Assembly (NCBI GenBank): GCA_900541145.1
Contig: UQIH01000012.1
Span: forward strand, 6,797-70,796
Reading direction: 5' to 3'
DNA from: an uncultured Collinsella sp.
Lineage (GTDB): Bacteria > Actinomycetota > Coriobacteriia > Coriobacteriales > Coriobacteriaceae
DNA: 64,000 nucleotides
In this document: positions 56,272-64,000 of the stretch, in pieces
Numbering within the stretch: the first letter of the stretch is position 1
How the letters are laid out: each line of letters starts with the position of its first letter
The notes under the pieces: model-generated
The model's input: only the letters and a program-made list of their open reading frames with translations
Told to the model about the DNA's origin: nothing
Database searches by the model: none
Made by a program: the position numbers and the translations under genes

Positions 56272-58233
56272 ATGGAACAGAGGGTCCTCGGGGGAAGATA
56301 CCTCCTCAAGGATAAGGTGGGGACAGGCGGCATGGCGACCGTCTACCGTGCACAGGACCAGGTCCTCGACCGCACGGTTGCCGTCAAGATCATGCTGCCG
56401 CAGTATGCTGGCGACGCAACCTTCGCCGCACGCTTTAAGCAGGAGGCCCAGGCAGCAGCCGGTCTCTCCTCCCCCTATATCGTGGGCGTCTACGATTGGG
56501 GCAAGGACGGCGACACCTATTACATCGTCATGGAGTACCTGCGCGGTACCGACCTTAAGAGCGGCATCAAGAGCCACGGCGCCCTCGACCCCAAGAAGGT
56601 CGCCCAGATCGGCTCGCAGATCAGCTCCGCACTTTCGGTCGCCCACAAGCACGAGATCATCCACCGCGACATTAAGCCGCAGAACATCATGGTGCTGCCC
56701 GACGGCAACATCAAGGTGATGGACTTTGGCATCGCGCGCGCCAAGAACAGCCACCTCACGCAAGACAACAACGTGCTGGGAACCGCCCACTACGTCAGCC
56801 CCGAGCAGACCCGTGGTCAGGACCTCGGCCCCACCTCGGATATCTACTCGCTGGGCGTCGTGATGTATGAATGCGCCACCGGCCGCGTGCCCTTTGACGG
56901 TGACGACGCTATCTCGGTCGCACTCAAGCAGGTCAACGAGCTGCCTATTCCGCCGAGCCAGATCAACTCCGGTGTCGACGCCGACCTTGAGCGCATCATC
57001 CTCAAGTGCATGGAGAAGGATCCGGCAAACCGCTTCCAGACCGCCGACGAGCTGCGTCAGGTGCTCAACAGCTACCTGTCGGGCCGTGCCGTCAACGTCT
57101 CGGAGCCCACGCGCATCATCGGTGCCCCCGGTGAGCTGGGCGCCACCAAGACTCGCGAGCTTTCCGATCAGACGCGCGCCATGGTGCGTCCCGTCTCGGG
57201 CGTGAGCGGCCAGAATACCGCCCGTAGCTCGGTTTCGGGCTCCACCGGCTCCTACGAGGTCGAAGAGCCCAAATCCAACAAGAACAAGATCATCGCCGCC
57301 GTGGTGGCAGCGGTTGCCGTCATCGGCATCGTGGTGGCCTTTGCCACAGGACTCTTTGGCGGCGAGCAGGTCACCGTGCCCGACGTGCTGGGCAAGGACC
57401 AGCAGACTGCCGTCGAGCTGATCAAGGAAGCCGGCCTCGAGGTCGGCACCATCGACCAAAGCTACAACGACGATGTCGACGAGGGCAAGGTCGCCGAGCA
57501 GACGCCCAACGGCAACACCAAGAAGGCCAAGGGCACCAAGGTGAACCTGGTAATCTCCAAGGGCCCCAAGCCCTCCGAAAAGGTTGAGGTTCCCAAACTT
57601 GTCGGCCTGACCAAGGATCAAGCAGAAGCCGCACTGGCAAGCGTTGGCCTGAAGAGCAACGCCTCCGAGGAGGCCAACGAGGCCGATGAGGGCCAGGTCT
57701 TTGAGCAGAGCACCGAAGCCGGTAAGGAAGTCGCGAAGGGCACGACCATCTCGTACAAGGTCTCGAGCGGCCCGGATACCACGTCCGTCCCCGACCTGAC
57801 CGACATGACCGAGGCCCAGGCGCGCAACGCCCTCGATATGGCAGGCTTTGGCGTCGACGTGAGCTACCAGGAGAACGACTCGGTTACCGAGGGCACCGTG
57901 ATCAGCTGGAACCCCAGCGGCAAGCAGAAGCCCGGCGCCACGATTACCGTCGTCATTGCCAAGAAGTCCGGCAAGGCCACCGTCCCGGGCAACCTGTACG
58001 GTAAGAGCATTTCCGCCGCCGTCACCGCGCTCAACAACGCCGGTTTCTATAACATCGGCTTCTGTGACCAGAACGGCAATCCCGTAAGCGGTAACGAGGA
58101 TGCCACCGTTACGGGCGTCTCCCCCACCGGCAAGCAGTCCACCGACAGCACGATCACGCTAACAGTCGCACTTTCTGGCTCGGGCTCTGGCTCTGGCTCG
58201 GGCACGGGTGACGATTCCGGTACGACCAACTAG
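56272..58233 (+). CDS. pknB: PASTA-domain Ser/Thr protein kinase (PknB/StkP-like)
   Basis: A 653-residue kinase, final gene of the envelope operon. The kinase domain (residues 10-270) has GTGGMATVYRA, Lys39 in AVKIM, the catalytic loop HRDIKPQN (131-138), MDFGIAR and VSPEQTRG. One transmembrane helix (IIAAVVAAVAVIGIVVAFA) leads to four outside PASTA repeats, beginning VTVPDVLG, VEVPKLVG, TSVPDLTD and ATVPGNLYG, and a Ser/Gly tail. PASTA repeats bind muropeptides or lipid II, so this kinase should sense cell-wall state. AGGAG before ATG 56272 decides that start over the ATG at 56257. It follows the SEDS-PBP gene by 132 bases. Confidence 0.95.
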   Translation: MEQRVLGGRYLLKDKVGTGGMATVYRAQDQVLDRTVAVKIMLPQYAGDATFAARFKQEAQAAAGLSSPYIVGVYDWGKDGDTYYIVMEYLRGTDLKSGIKSHGALDPKKVAQIGSQISSALSVAHKHEIIHRDIKPQNIMVLPDGNIKVMDFGIARAKNSHLTQDNNVLGTAHYVSPEQTRGQDLGPTSDIYSLGVVMYECATGRVPFDGDDAISVALKQVNELPIPPSQINSGVDADLERIILKCMEKDPANRFQTADELRQVLNSYLSGRAVNVSEPTRIIGAPGELGATKTRELSDQTRAMVRPVSGVSGQNTARSSVSGSTGSYEVEEPKSNKNKIIAAVVAAVAVIGIVVAFATGLFGGEQVTVPDVLGKDQQTAVELIKEAGLEVGTIDQSYNDDVDEGKVAEQTPNGNTKKAKGTKVNLVISKGPKPSEKVEVPKLVGLTKDQAEAALASVGLKSNASEEANEADEGQVFEQSTEAGKEVAKGTTISYKVSSGPDTTSVPDLTDMTEAQARNALDMAGFGVDVSYQENDSVTEGTVISWNPSGKQKPGATITVVIAKKSGKATVPGNLYGKSISAAVTALNNAGFYNIGFCDQNGNPVSGNEDATVTGVSPTGKQSTDSTITLTVALSGSGSGSGSGTGDDSGTTN

Positions 58234-58285
58234 TCGCCACCCCACCGCTCATCACGGCTCTCGCCGCAAACATATTCGCTCACAG

Positions 58286-58325
58286 GCGCCCGCTTGCTCC
58301 CCCAGCAAGCGGGCGCTTCGTTTTT
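58286..58325 (+). terminator. Strong intrinsic terminator of the envelope operon
   Basis: Perfect 13-bp stem GCGCCCGCTTGCT/AGCAAGCGGGCGC with a 5-base loop, followed by TTCGTTTTT. Confidence 0.9.
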
Positions 58326-58384
58326 GACATGGCATTGAACCAGAAGAGCCCGGCACCATAGCGGTACCGGGCTCGATATTCCTC

Positions 58385-58561
58385 TGGTGCCCCCGGGCGG
58401 ATTCGAAAACTCCCCCCCCGCGGGGAAATTGGTGACGCGGGTGTCGACGGCCCGAATCCGCCGGCGGCCCCCGCAAACCAGAAACGGCGCCGCTCCCGCG
58501 ACGCCGTCATATTCCCTGGTGCCCCCGGGCGGATTCGAACCGTCGACACCCGCTTTAGGAG
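58385..58561. other. Three tRNA 3'-end fragments: probable attachment-site remnants
   Basis: The 3' part of a tRNA ending GCCCGGGGGCACCA, probably tRNA-Arg(CCU) from a TCCTAAA anticodon loop, occurs on the minus strand at 58517-58561. It occurs again, shortened to the T-loop and acceptor, on the minus strand at 58385-58407. A diverged copy lies on the plus strand at 58436-58480. None has a 5' half, so none is a working tRNA. The copy next to the integrase gene is the likely attL. Two short CATCAT(T/A)TAA repeats lie just beyond (about 58593-58613). Confidence 0.7.
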
Positions 58562-58753
58562 ATATGATTTAATGCTACCCCCTACCATTCATCAAGCATC
58601 ATTTAACATCATATAACCGCAGATAAACATAGCAGTTTGTGTCTTTTGCCTCCGGTAGCTGCGCCTACGCTTTTACAAACATATTACTAACAGCTTTAGC
58701 TAAACTGCACTCAATGAATTGTTGAAAACTATTCAAAGAAACGGAGCGCAAAG

Positions 58754-60001
58754 ATGTCAGAACAGCCACTAATTAGCGGAAGAGGCACGTGTTGGAAAGA
58801 CAAGAGATCACCTAACACTTATCGCTATTATTTTTCCCTTGGAGTCAAGGACCCTAAGACGGGGCGCTACAAACGATCCCCAACTTATACAATTCGTTGC
58901 AAGACTAAAACAGAAGCTAAGGCTGCAATGCAGGCCAAGCTGGCTGAAATCAACTCCTCTGGCACGATCACTAAAACTAAAAAGCCCACTTTGCTTGCGT
59001 CCTACTGCTGGGCCTTTCATGAAAATAGGGACACCGAGCTTGCGCCAACGAGCTATGAAAGAGAAGCGTACGATTGCAGGCATATCGAAGACCTATTCGG
59101 TGCGTTTCAGACAATTGAGGGGCTAACTCCCGATCTAATCGAAGAAACATATGCCGAAGCTCGTCGTACGGGAAAATACAAACCATCAGAGCTTGTACGA
59201 ATCAATGCGAAACTGCGTCAGATTTTGTCGAATGCGGTCGCAAAGAGAATAATTGACCGAAACCCCTGCGCTACCGTTCATGTTCGCAGACCACGCAACA
59301 AAAGAGAATCACTGGCAATCGACCAAGTAGCTACCCTATGCACACGTCTTCAACACATTGAGCTCACCGCCGAAGCTGTTGGTACACTAGTACTAGTGTA
59401 TACGGGTATGCGGAAAGGCGAGATGCTGGGCCTCGAATGGCGCGATTGGGACCCTGCCAATAAAACCTTGAAAATTGACAGGCAGTACACCAACGACCAT
59501 GAACTGAGGGCACCCAAGTCACAAGAAAGCCAACGCAAAATCCCCGTTGGAGAAACCTTGGCCGAACGTCTTCAATCATGGTCAGCCATACAAAAAGAGC
59601 TCCTGGCCTCTCTGGGGCTGTCCCAGACTGGCAGCACTCCCATCATTAGCGATATTGCTGTCGAGCAAGGGATCCCTACTGTCTGTCACATGAAAAACTA
59701 CATCTTCAACCATTGGTTTCGCGATTTCGCAGTTAGCTGCAATCTTGGAATCTATGAGCCGAACAATTCGACTGGCGGAAAACTATATAAGGGCATCTGC
59801 CCGCATCAGCTCAGGCATTGTGTAAGCACTTTTATGCTGGCGAACGGATCGGACGTTAGAAGCGTGCAAGGTATTCTTGGCCACGCGGACCCCAATATCA
59901 CGCTCAAAACGTATACAAGCCTCGTTCAACAATCAGAAATAAAAGCAGTTAAAGGCTACGAAGCCTTCATCAACGCCTATATACAGAGAAGCGAGAAATA
60001 G
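58754..60001 (+). CDS. Tyrosine recombinase (integrase) of the right-end element
   Basis: A 415-residue phage/ICE-type integrase. It has an N-terminal arm-binding domain (YYFSLGVKDPKTGRYKRSPT), a SAM-like core-binding domain (about 80-190) and a catalytic domain with Arg in YTGMRKGEMLGLEW, the H-x-x-R of CPHQLRHC, and the nucleophile Tyr in LGHADPNITLKTYTSL. The frame is intact, so it is probably active. GGAGCG precedes the ATG. It lies 193 bases from the tRNA fragment and points into the element, the classic layout of tRNA-integrating elements. Confidence 0.93.
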   Translation: MSEQPLISGRGTCWKDKRSPNTYRYYFSLGVKDPKTGRYKRSPTYTIRCKTKTEAKAAMQAKLAEINSSGTITKTKKPTLLASYCWAFHENRDTELAPTSYEREAYDCRHIEDLFGAFQTIEGLTPDLIEETYAEARRTGKYKPSELVRINAKLRQILSNAVAKRIIDRNPCATVHVRRPRNKRESLAIDQVATLCTRLQHIELTAEAVGTLVLVYTGMRKGEMLGLEWRDWDPANKTLKIDRQYTNDHELRAPKSQESQRKIPVGETLAERLQSWSAIQKELLASLGLSQTGSTPIISDIAVEQGIPTVCHMKNYIFNHWFRDFAVSCNLGIYEPNNSTGGKLYKGICPHQLRHCVSTFMLANGSDVRSVQGILGHADPNITLKTYTSLVQQSEIKAVKGYEAFINAYIQRSEK

Positions 60002-60078
60002 CATGTTTTTCATTCATCGTTTATTTCATAATATTACGGTACTATAATACCGTTTCCGCAGGTAGATGCTTTATTTGA

Positions 60079-60107
60079 TTGACATCTAATGAGTTTTAAT
60101 ACATGCT
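60079..60107 (+). promoter_or_regulatory. Possible promoter for the small DNA-binding genes
   Basis: A consensus TTGACA at 60079 is followed 17 bases later by a weak CATGCT. It lies in the 218-base gap between the integrase and the gene at 60220, which otherwise holds nothing clear. Confidence 0.3.
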
Positions 60108-60219
60108 AAAGCTGTCAGATGGCTACGCATGTAGTCATAGAAACCGGCCCCCCAAGTGCTTATGAACCTGGTACGTCTTACAAGCACAGGGAGGGCCCTC
60201 ATTGAAAGGATAGCTCATC

Positions 60220-60465
60220 ATGGCTACTCCAAAGATTAGCACTCAGGCGTCCACACCGACTTTCCCCACTGGTGCCGCTCAGTGCGATCGGTTGCTCCGC
60301 GTTAACGATATCCGCGAACTCACTGGCTGGAGCGAAAACACCGCACGCAAGTTTATGCGAGAGTCCGGCAAGCTCATCCAGATCCATCGCTCTAATTACA
60401 TGTTTGAAAGCTCGTTCTACGAGCTTTTCAAGCAGCTTGAAGGTCGTACCGCCCACCTTGATTAG
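60220..60465 (+). CDS. Small helix-turn-helix protein, excisionase-like
   Basis: An 81-residue protein. After a 25-residue Thr/Pro-rich start it has a putative MerR/excisionase-like winged helix: LLRVNDIRELTGWSENTARK, then FMRESGKLIQIHRSNYMFE. AAAGGA lies before the ATG. It is next to the integrase and overlaps the ribosome site of the next gene, so it is the natural candidate for the recombination directionality factor. Confidence 0.65.
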   Translation: MATPKISTQASTPTFPTGAAQCDRLLRVNDIRELTGWSENTARKFMRESGKLIQIHRSNYMFESSFYELFKQLEGRTAHLD

Positions 60466-60474
60466 GTGGTAAAC

Positions 60475-60861
60475 ATGAGCGAGCTTCCGTCGATTTCCGA
60501 CATATTTAGCGATGATGCTACTGAGCAACGAGAGATTACGGGAAAAATGGATAAGGCTATTTTTATTTCAGTGCCCGAGTGGGCGTGCTGCGTCACCACC
60601 GTTGCCGCCGAGCGTCTCATCCTCGGCCTTGTATGGAAGTTTGGAAAACCTTCCAAAAACAAACGGCCCATGGGCTTCTGCGCTAAAAGCAAATGGATTG
60701 AGGATCACTACCGCCTGAGTAAGAACACTATATCCCGGGCCTATACCTCTCTGAAGGATAAGGGGTATATTCAAAAAGTTGGTGATGGCAGCTGGATGCT
60801 TAATTACGCCGCAATCTACCGCGCCGCGATTGAAAACGCTTGGGAGCCTCCGAAACTTTAA
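60475..60861 (+). CDS. Small winged-helix protein of the mobile element
   Basis: A 128-residue protein. A central part with WACCVTTVAAERLILGLVWK is followed by KWIEDHYRLSKNTISRAYTS and LKDKGYIQKVGDGSWMLN, a winged-helix DNA-binding pattern as in replication or plasmid copy-control proteins. ATG 60475 with AGGTGG upstream is preferred to the GTG at 60466. It is nine bases after the excisionase-like gene. A repressor or replication role is possible but not shown. Confidence 0.6.
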   Translation: MSELPSISDIFSDDATEQREITGKMDKAIFISVPEWACCVTTVAAERLILGLVWKFGKPSKNKRPMGFCAKSKWIEDHYRLSKNTISRAYTSLKDKGYIQKVGDGSWMLNYAAIYRAAIENAWEPPKL

Positions 60862-60902
60862 GCCCACAAACCGACTATCGAGGTCGTGAGAGTCGGTCAC
60901 CG

Positions 60903-61190
60903 TCAGGATGCCCACAAGAACATGCCGCGGATGTAAAATGAAGCAGGGTCGAACCGAAACAGTTCCCGGACAATTGGCGTCCGGCAAGACACTTCGATTC
61001 GACCCTTTCTCATGCCTGTATCTAAAATACTCCCACAATCATTCTCGACATCTTTAACGCCCTCACCTCCTGCCACCAACACGCCGTAGACGCTATTTAC
61101 AACGAATCGATATGGCCGCCCGTTCTTTAAGGCACGTGTTACCATGAAAACGTGCGGTATTTCTCCAACCGAAAACCTGCGTGAACGCAT
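60903..61190 (-). CDS. Possible small protein in the element (weak)
   Basis: A 95-codon minus-strand frame with protein-like composition in its middle (NGRPYRFVVNSVYGVLVAGG). No good ribosome site is seen for either candidate ATG (61190 or 61145). The same DNA carries an inverted repeat AGGGTCGAA/TTCGACCCT (about 60946-61004) with an inner CCGGAC/GTCCGG hairpin, so it could instead be a structured RNA. The remainder of the gap 60862-61312 shows nothing further. Confidence 0.3.
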   Translation of the reverse strand: MRSRRFSVGEIPHVFMVTRALKNGRPYRFVVNSVYGVLVAGGEGVKDVENDCGSILDTGMRKGRIEVSCRTPIVRELFRFDPASFYIRGMFLWAS

Positions 61191-61312
61191 GACTTGAGAC
61201 GCCTTTTAGAACTCACCGATCGCAGGGCGAACACAAATCAACAGCGGCCGTGCATTGTTCCCAGCCGTTTGGCATGGCGGAGCCATGCCGTTGTTGATTG
61301 GAGTGCCACACC

Positions 61313-61879
61313 ATGGCAGACGAGAGAAAAATCAGGGAGATCTACGGCGTGAAGAGCGTCCTAGATGAGGCCGCCGAGCGGATCGAGGCGACGTGGCGGG
61401 AGAAGCTGCTGCGCGAGACTGCCGACCTCAGGAGCGAGAACGCGCTGCTCAGGGTCCAGCTCGACGAATTCAACCGCAAGCTCGGCGAGGCGAGAGACCG
61501 GAACGAAAGACTTGAGGCCGACTGCAATGAGAGGGTCGCTTTCATCGAGGAGAAGTTCGAGCTCGATACCGCGAGCCTCGAGCTCGAGAACAACGAGCTC
61601 CACGCCGCGAGCGTCAGATATCTCACCGATGCCAGGGAGCTCGACAGGCAGGTCGTCCAGCTCCACGCTGAGGCTGAGGCCATGGTCGATGAGATCGAGC
61701 GGCTGCGCGGCGAGCGTGACGCCGCACTGAAAGCCCAGGCCGAGCTGAGCGATGCGCTCCTGGCCCAGCGCGACCTGATGGCCGAGCTCGCCGCCCTCAA
61801 GGACCGACTTGCCGCCTCCGAGCAGCGGGCGGCCGTGGCCGAGGCCAAGGTCGAGGTCATGACCCAGAGGGGCGAGTAG
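61313..61879 (+). CDS. Coiled-coil protein, function unknown
   Basis: About 188 residues, nearly all heptad-like: EAAERIEATWREKLLRETAD, then ERLEADCNERVAFIEEKFEL and DALLAQRDLMAELAALKDRL. No membrane helix. ATG 61313 (MADERKIREIYG) is preferred over 61298; a GGAG lies nine bases upstream. The protein resembles scaffold or structural proteins of mobile elements but has no diagnostic motif. It ends at a bidirectional hairpin shared with the convergent phosphoesterase operon. Confidence 0.65.
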   Translation: MADERKIREIYGVKSVLDEAAERIEATWREKLLRETADLRSENALLRVQLDEFNRKLGEARDRNERLEADCNERVAFIEEKFELDTASLELENNELHAASVRYLTDARELDRQVVQLHAEAEAMVDEIERLRGERDAALKAQAELSDALLAQRDLMAELAALKDRLAASEQRAAVAEAKVEVMTQRGE

Positions 61880-61897
61880 GCCGCAGAGCATCTAATT

Positions 61898-61938
61898 TTC
61901 TAGAAACCCTCTAGAGCATTTCTAGAGGGTTTCTAGAA
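61898..61938. terminator. Perfect 18-bp bidirectional hairpin between convergent genes
   Basis: TTCTAGAAACCCTCTAGA and its exact complement enclose a 5-base loop, flanked by TAATTTT on one side. It overlaps the stop-codon end of the phosphoesterase gene that finishes at 61933. Confidence 0.8.
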
Positions 61939-62655
61939 CTGAAGACCGGGCGCAGTACTTTCGATCGAAACGATATCTTTGTAGATGAGGCGATGCTTGG
62001 CGTCGCACCATTTGTCGCCGTGGTAATGCCCGAAGAGCCAGACGCGATAGCCGAGCCGCCCGTCGAGCTCGCCAAGGAATCGTTGCAGCCGGTCGCCTCG
62101 ATACTCGCGTCCACGCTCGCGGCACAGCTTCTCTGCCAGGGCAGCAGGAGCCTCGTGAGTCACAACGCAATCGACTCTCCAGCTCACGCGGTCGAGCGAG
62201 GCGCGGCAGTGCTCCATCTCCTCCTCGCTCGGCATCTCCTCGGGCCACCAGCTCCTCCCCTCCCTGCGATACTGTCTGTCGTTGCTCGCGGCACCGCCCA
62301 TGGCAAGGACTGTGAGCCCGTCGATGTCGAACACCTCTCCGCGCATCAGGTGCAGCACGTGCGGTCGCGCCTCATGGACGAGCCCGCCGTTCCACTCCAG
62401 CACCGGCAGCCCAGCCAGGGCGTGGTGGTTCTCATGGTTGCCGTCTACGAAACACGTGGTCCAGGGCTTCGACTCGAACCAGTCGAGCCAATACCTCTCA
62501 GTATTCGAGCCGTCCCAGACAAAGCCGAAGTCGCCGGCCACAATCACCGCGTCATCGCGCGTCAGCGTGCGGCCCAGTGGCCAAGACTTGAAGGCGAACC
62601 TGCTGGACCCGTACTCGGCCCTGCCGTGCACGTCGCCCGTCACATAGACCGTCAT
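61933..62655 (-). CDS. Metallophosphoesterase 1 of the element
   Basis: A 240-residue calcineurin-like phosphoesterase. Motifs in order: VTGDVHG, VAGDFGFVWDG, DGNHENH, a VVTHEAP histidine and FGHYHGD. The MGGAASNDRQYR and SWWPEEMPS segments are shared with the next gene, so the two are paralogues. ATG 62655 overlaps the stop of that gene (TGATG), giving translational coupling. Substrates are unknown; relatives include protein phosphatases and nucleotide hydrolases of phages. Confidence 0.8.
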   Translation of the reverse strand: MTVYVTGDVHGRAEYGSSRFAFKSWPLGRTLTRDDAVIVAGDFGFVWDGSNTERYWLDWFESKPWTTCFVDGNHENHHALAGLPVLEWNGGLVHEARPHVLHLMRGEVFDIDGLTVLAMGGAASNDRQYRREGRSWWPEEMPSEEEMEHCRASLDRVSWRVDCVVTHEAPAALAEKLCRERGREYRGDRLQRFLGELDGRLGYRVWLFGHYHGDKWCDAKHRLIYKDIVSIESTAPGLQF

Positions 62656-63380
62656 CAGTACGCACCCCACGGCAGGAGTTTGTCCCCGAGCCCCACGATC
62701 CGGTCATACAGCACCGTGTGCCGTTCGTCCGGATTGCCGTCTCGGTGAAAATGGCCGTAATACCAGTGTTTATAGTCCAGGCAGTCCTCGAGCTCGTCGA
62801 GGAATCCGGTCAGCCGGTCCACATCAGGGCATTCCCAGCCTGGGTCCGGGTAGAGCGTCGGCGAGAGCATGCGCGTCGAGCAGGTATGGGTGATGACGCA
62901 GTCGACCTTCCAGCCGACCTCGTCGAGCTTGGCCCGCGCGGTATCGAAATCGCGCTCGTCCGGGAGCTCCTGAGGCCACCAGCTGGAATACGGCACGCGG
63001 TATTCCCTGTCCACGCTCGTGGCACCGCCCATGGTGAAGACCGTCGAGCCGTCGAGCTCGAAGACCTCGCCGCGCGTCAGGCGCCGAATGGGCGAGGTGT
63101 CCGACAGGCGCTGCGTCAGCCCGCCGTGCCATAACTCCATGGGGCGCTCCGCCCAGTGGTCGAAGCGCTCGTGGTTACCGTCGACGAACAGCACGGTATA
63201 GGGGCGCGACTCCAGCCAGGCGATGTCGGCGCATTCCTCCGCAGAGAAGTCCCACGGAAAGCCAAAGTCACCGGCAACGATGAGATAGTCGTCGCTAGTA
63301 AGACTGCCGCCAAGTTTCCAGTCGCGGAGCTTTTGCATGTCGAGCCCACCGTGGATGTCGCCCGTCACATAGACCGTCAT
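62655..63380 (-). CDS. Metallophosphoesterase 2 of the element
   Basis: A 241-residue paralogue of phosphoesterase 1. It has VTGDIHGGLD, VAGDFGFPWD, VDGNHERFDHW, a VITHTCSTRML histidine and YGHFHRDGN, with the shared MGGATSVDREYR and SSWWPQELP. It starts at ATG 63380, whose first bases overlap the stop of the upstream gene (ATGA), and ends overlapping the ATG of the downstream one. The three genes are thus one tightly coupled unit. Confidence 0.8.
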   Translation of the reverse strand: MTVYVTGDIHGGLDMQKLRDWKLGGSLTSDDYLIVAGDFGFPWDFSAEECADIAWLESRPYTVLFVDGNHERFDHWAERPMELWHGGLTQRLSDTSPIRRLTRGEVFELDGSTVFTMGGATSVDREYRVPYSSWWPQELPDERDFDTARAKLDEVGWKVDCVITHTCSTRMLSPTLYPDPGWECPDVDRLTGFLDELEDCLDYKHWYYGHFHRDGNPDERHTVLYDRIVGLGDKLLPWGAY

Positions 63381-64000
63381 CGGATTACCTCTTCCCTCTT
63401 GTACGCCGCCAGCTCGCGCTCGACCTGCCTGTCGCCGGTCTCGTTGACCCACCAGGGCCATTTCACCCGGCCGCACGGCTCGTCGACTCCGGCGAACCAT
63501 TCCCTCAGCTCGTCGAGGCTCACCGGGGAGTGCCCGTTGGCATCGCAACCGACGTCGTAGCGCAGAAGGCCCTGCTTGCGGTTGAACTCGTTGTACGCGC
63601 CGCCGCTGCTGTGGATGTGCCCGTGGAGGTGCCACGATCCATGGTTCATGCCCTGCCAGTCGGCCATGGGGTAATGGCTCAGGACGATCTTCTGCCCGTC
63701 GATCTTGAGCACGCAGATCGGCGGCTCCACGGTGAACGCGCCCGCGACCGCCGGCTGGGTCCAGTCCTTGTCGTGGTTTCCCGGGACGAGGTGGATGCGC
63801 CTGCAGGCGATCCGCTTGCGCAGGGCATAGGCGTCCTGGGCGGTCATCTTGAATGAGAAATCCCCCAGGATGTAGAGCTCGTCGTCCACGGCAACCCTGC
63901 CGTTGATGTTGTCGACGATGGCGTCGTTCATCTGCCAAATCGTCTCCCACGGGCGGTCGGTGAACTTCAGCACGTTCTCATGCCCGAAGTGGGTGTCGCT
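63377..64000 (-). CDS. Metallophosphoesterase 3 of the element (5' end outside the window)
   Basis: At least 207 residues of a different phosphoesterase branch. The frame is open through the window edge and reads SDTHFGHENVLKFTDRPWET, the normal metal-site start of the family, so only a few N-terminal residues are missing. Further motifs are LGDFSFK, VPGNHDKDW, LSHYPMADW and HGHIHSSGG. The C-terminus has a Trp-rich stretch (VKWPWWVNETGD). It is probably not a paralogue of recent origin to the other two. Confidence 0.8.
   Translation of the reverse strand, partial: SDTHFGHENVLKFTDRPWETIWQMNDAIVDNINGRVAVDDELYILGDFSFKMTAQDAYALRKRIACRRIHLVPGNHDKDWTQPAVAGAFTVEPPICVLKIDGQKIVLSHYPMADWQGMNHGSWHLHGHIHSSGGAYNEFNRKQGLLRYDVGCDANGHSPVSLDELREWFAGVDEPCGRVKWPWWVNETGDRQVERELAAYKREEVIR

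Noticed and set aside
58385..58561. Intact tRNA-Arg gene
   Set aside because: Only the T arm and acceptor 3' side are present; no 5' acceptor strand or D arm follows, and the T stem of the longest copy has a mismatch.

Overview
The window looks like a chromosomal segment from a high-GC, anaerobic Coriobacteriia gut actinobacterium, most likely Collinsella. This is inferred from gene content and base composition; no search was run. Pointers are a one-piece pyruvate:ferredoxin oxidoreductase, rubrerythrin, an actinobacterial FHA/PP2C/PASTA-kinase cell-envelope operon with a fused FtsW-PBP, and the dnaX-ybaB-recR block.

Left part (1-19.2 kb, almost all on the minus strand): the 5' half of mfd, nth, an ABC exporter, rmuC, two small membrane proteins, rubrerythrin, a MutY-like glycosylase without iron-sulfur cysteines, an Rrf2 regulator, tRNA-Asp and a YfcE-type phosphodiesterase. 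Two LytS/LytTR two-component systems follow, with a glycosyltransferase, an MFS protein and a zinc-dependent phospholipase C-like protein between them. Several genes here are followed, 11-22 bases after the stop codon, by very long inverted repeats. Two of these share their loop and flanks but have entirely different, still complementary stems.

Middle (19.2-31.8 kb): an amidohydrolase, APC permease and carbamate kinase neighbourhood, a C39-like membrane-anchored protein, a DUF3830-like protein, a DUF4143 ATPase behind three 19-bp direct repeats, and nifJ.

Accessory island (about 32.6-38.8 kb, more A/T-rich): flanked by a diverged direct repeat of about 520 bp that duplicates the 3' end of an FHA gene. 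It holds what looks like a peptide natural-product (RiPP) cluster: a radical SAM/SPASM maturase with one in-frame TGA, two paralogous Cys/Asp-rich precursor-like peptides with a shared MKHIHP start, a 35-residue membrane peptide and an ABC exporter. It also holds two heavily decayed genes, one of them a methyltransferase. This is the best candidate for an undescribed system. The precursors have several C-x3-D motifs, the pattern used for Cys-Asp thioether cross-links by PapB-type enzymes.

Right part (38.9-58.3 kb): a kinase/FHA/secreted-protein operon, recR, ybaB, dnaX, and then a plus-strand operon of non-RD kinase, FhaA-like, FhaB-like, PP2C phosphatase, FtsW-PBP fusion and PASTA kinase. 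This operon probably couples peptidoglycan sensing to elongation or division.

Right end (58.38-64 kb): three tRNA 3'-end fragments, probably tRNA-Arg, in direct and inverted orientation, then a tyrosine integrase, two small DNA-binding proteins, a coiled-coil protein and three overlapping metallophosphoesterase genes. This is the left part of an integrated element that continues past the window. No CRISPR array, rRNA gene or transposase gene was seen.
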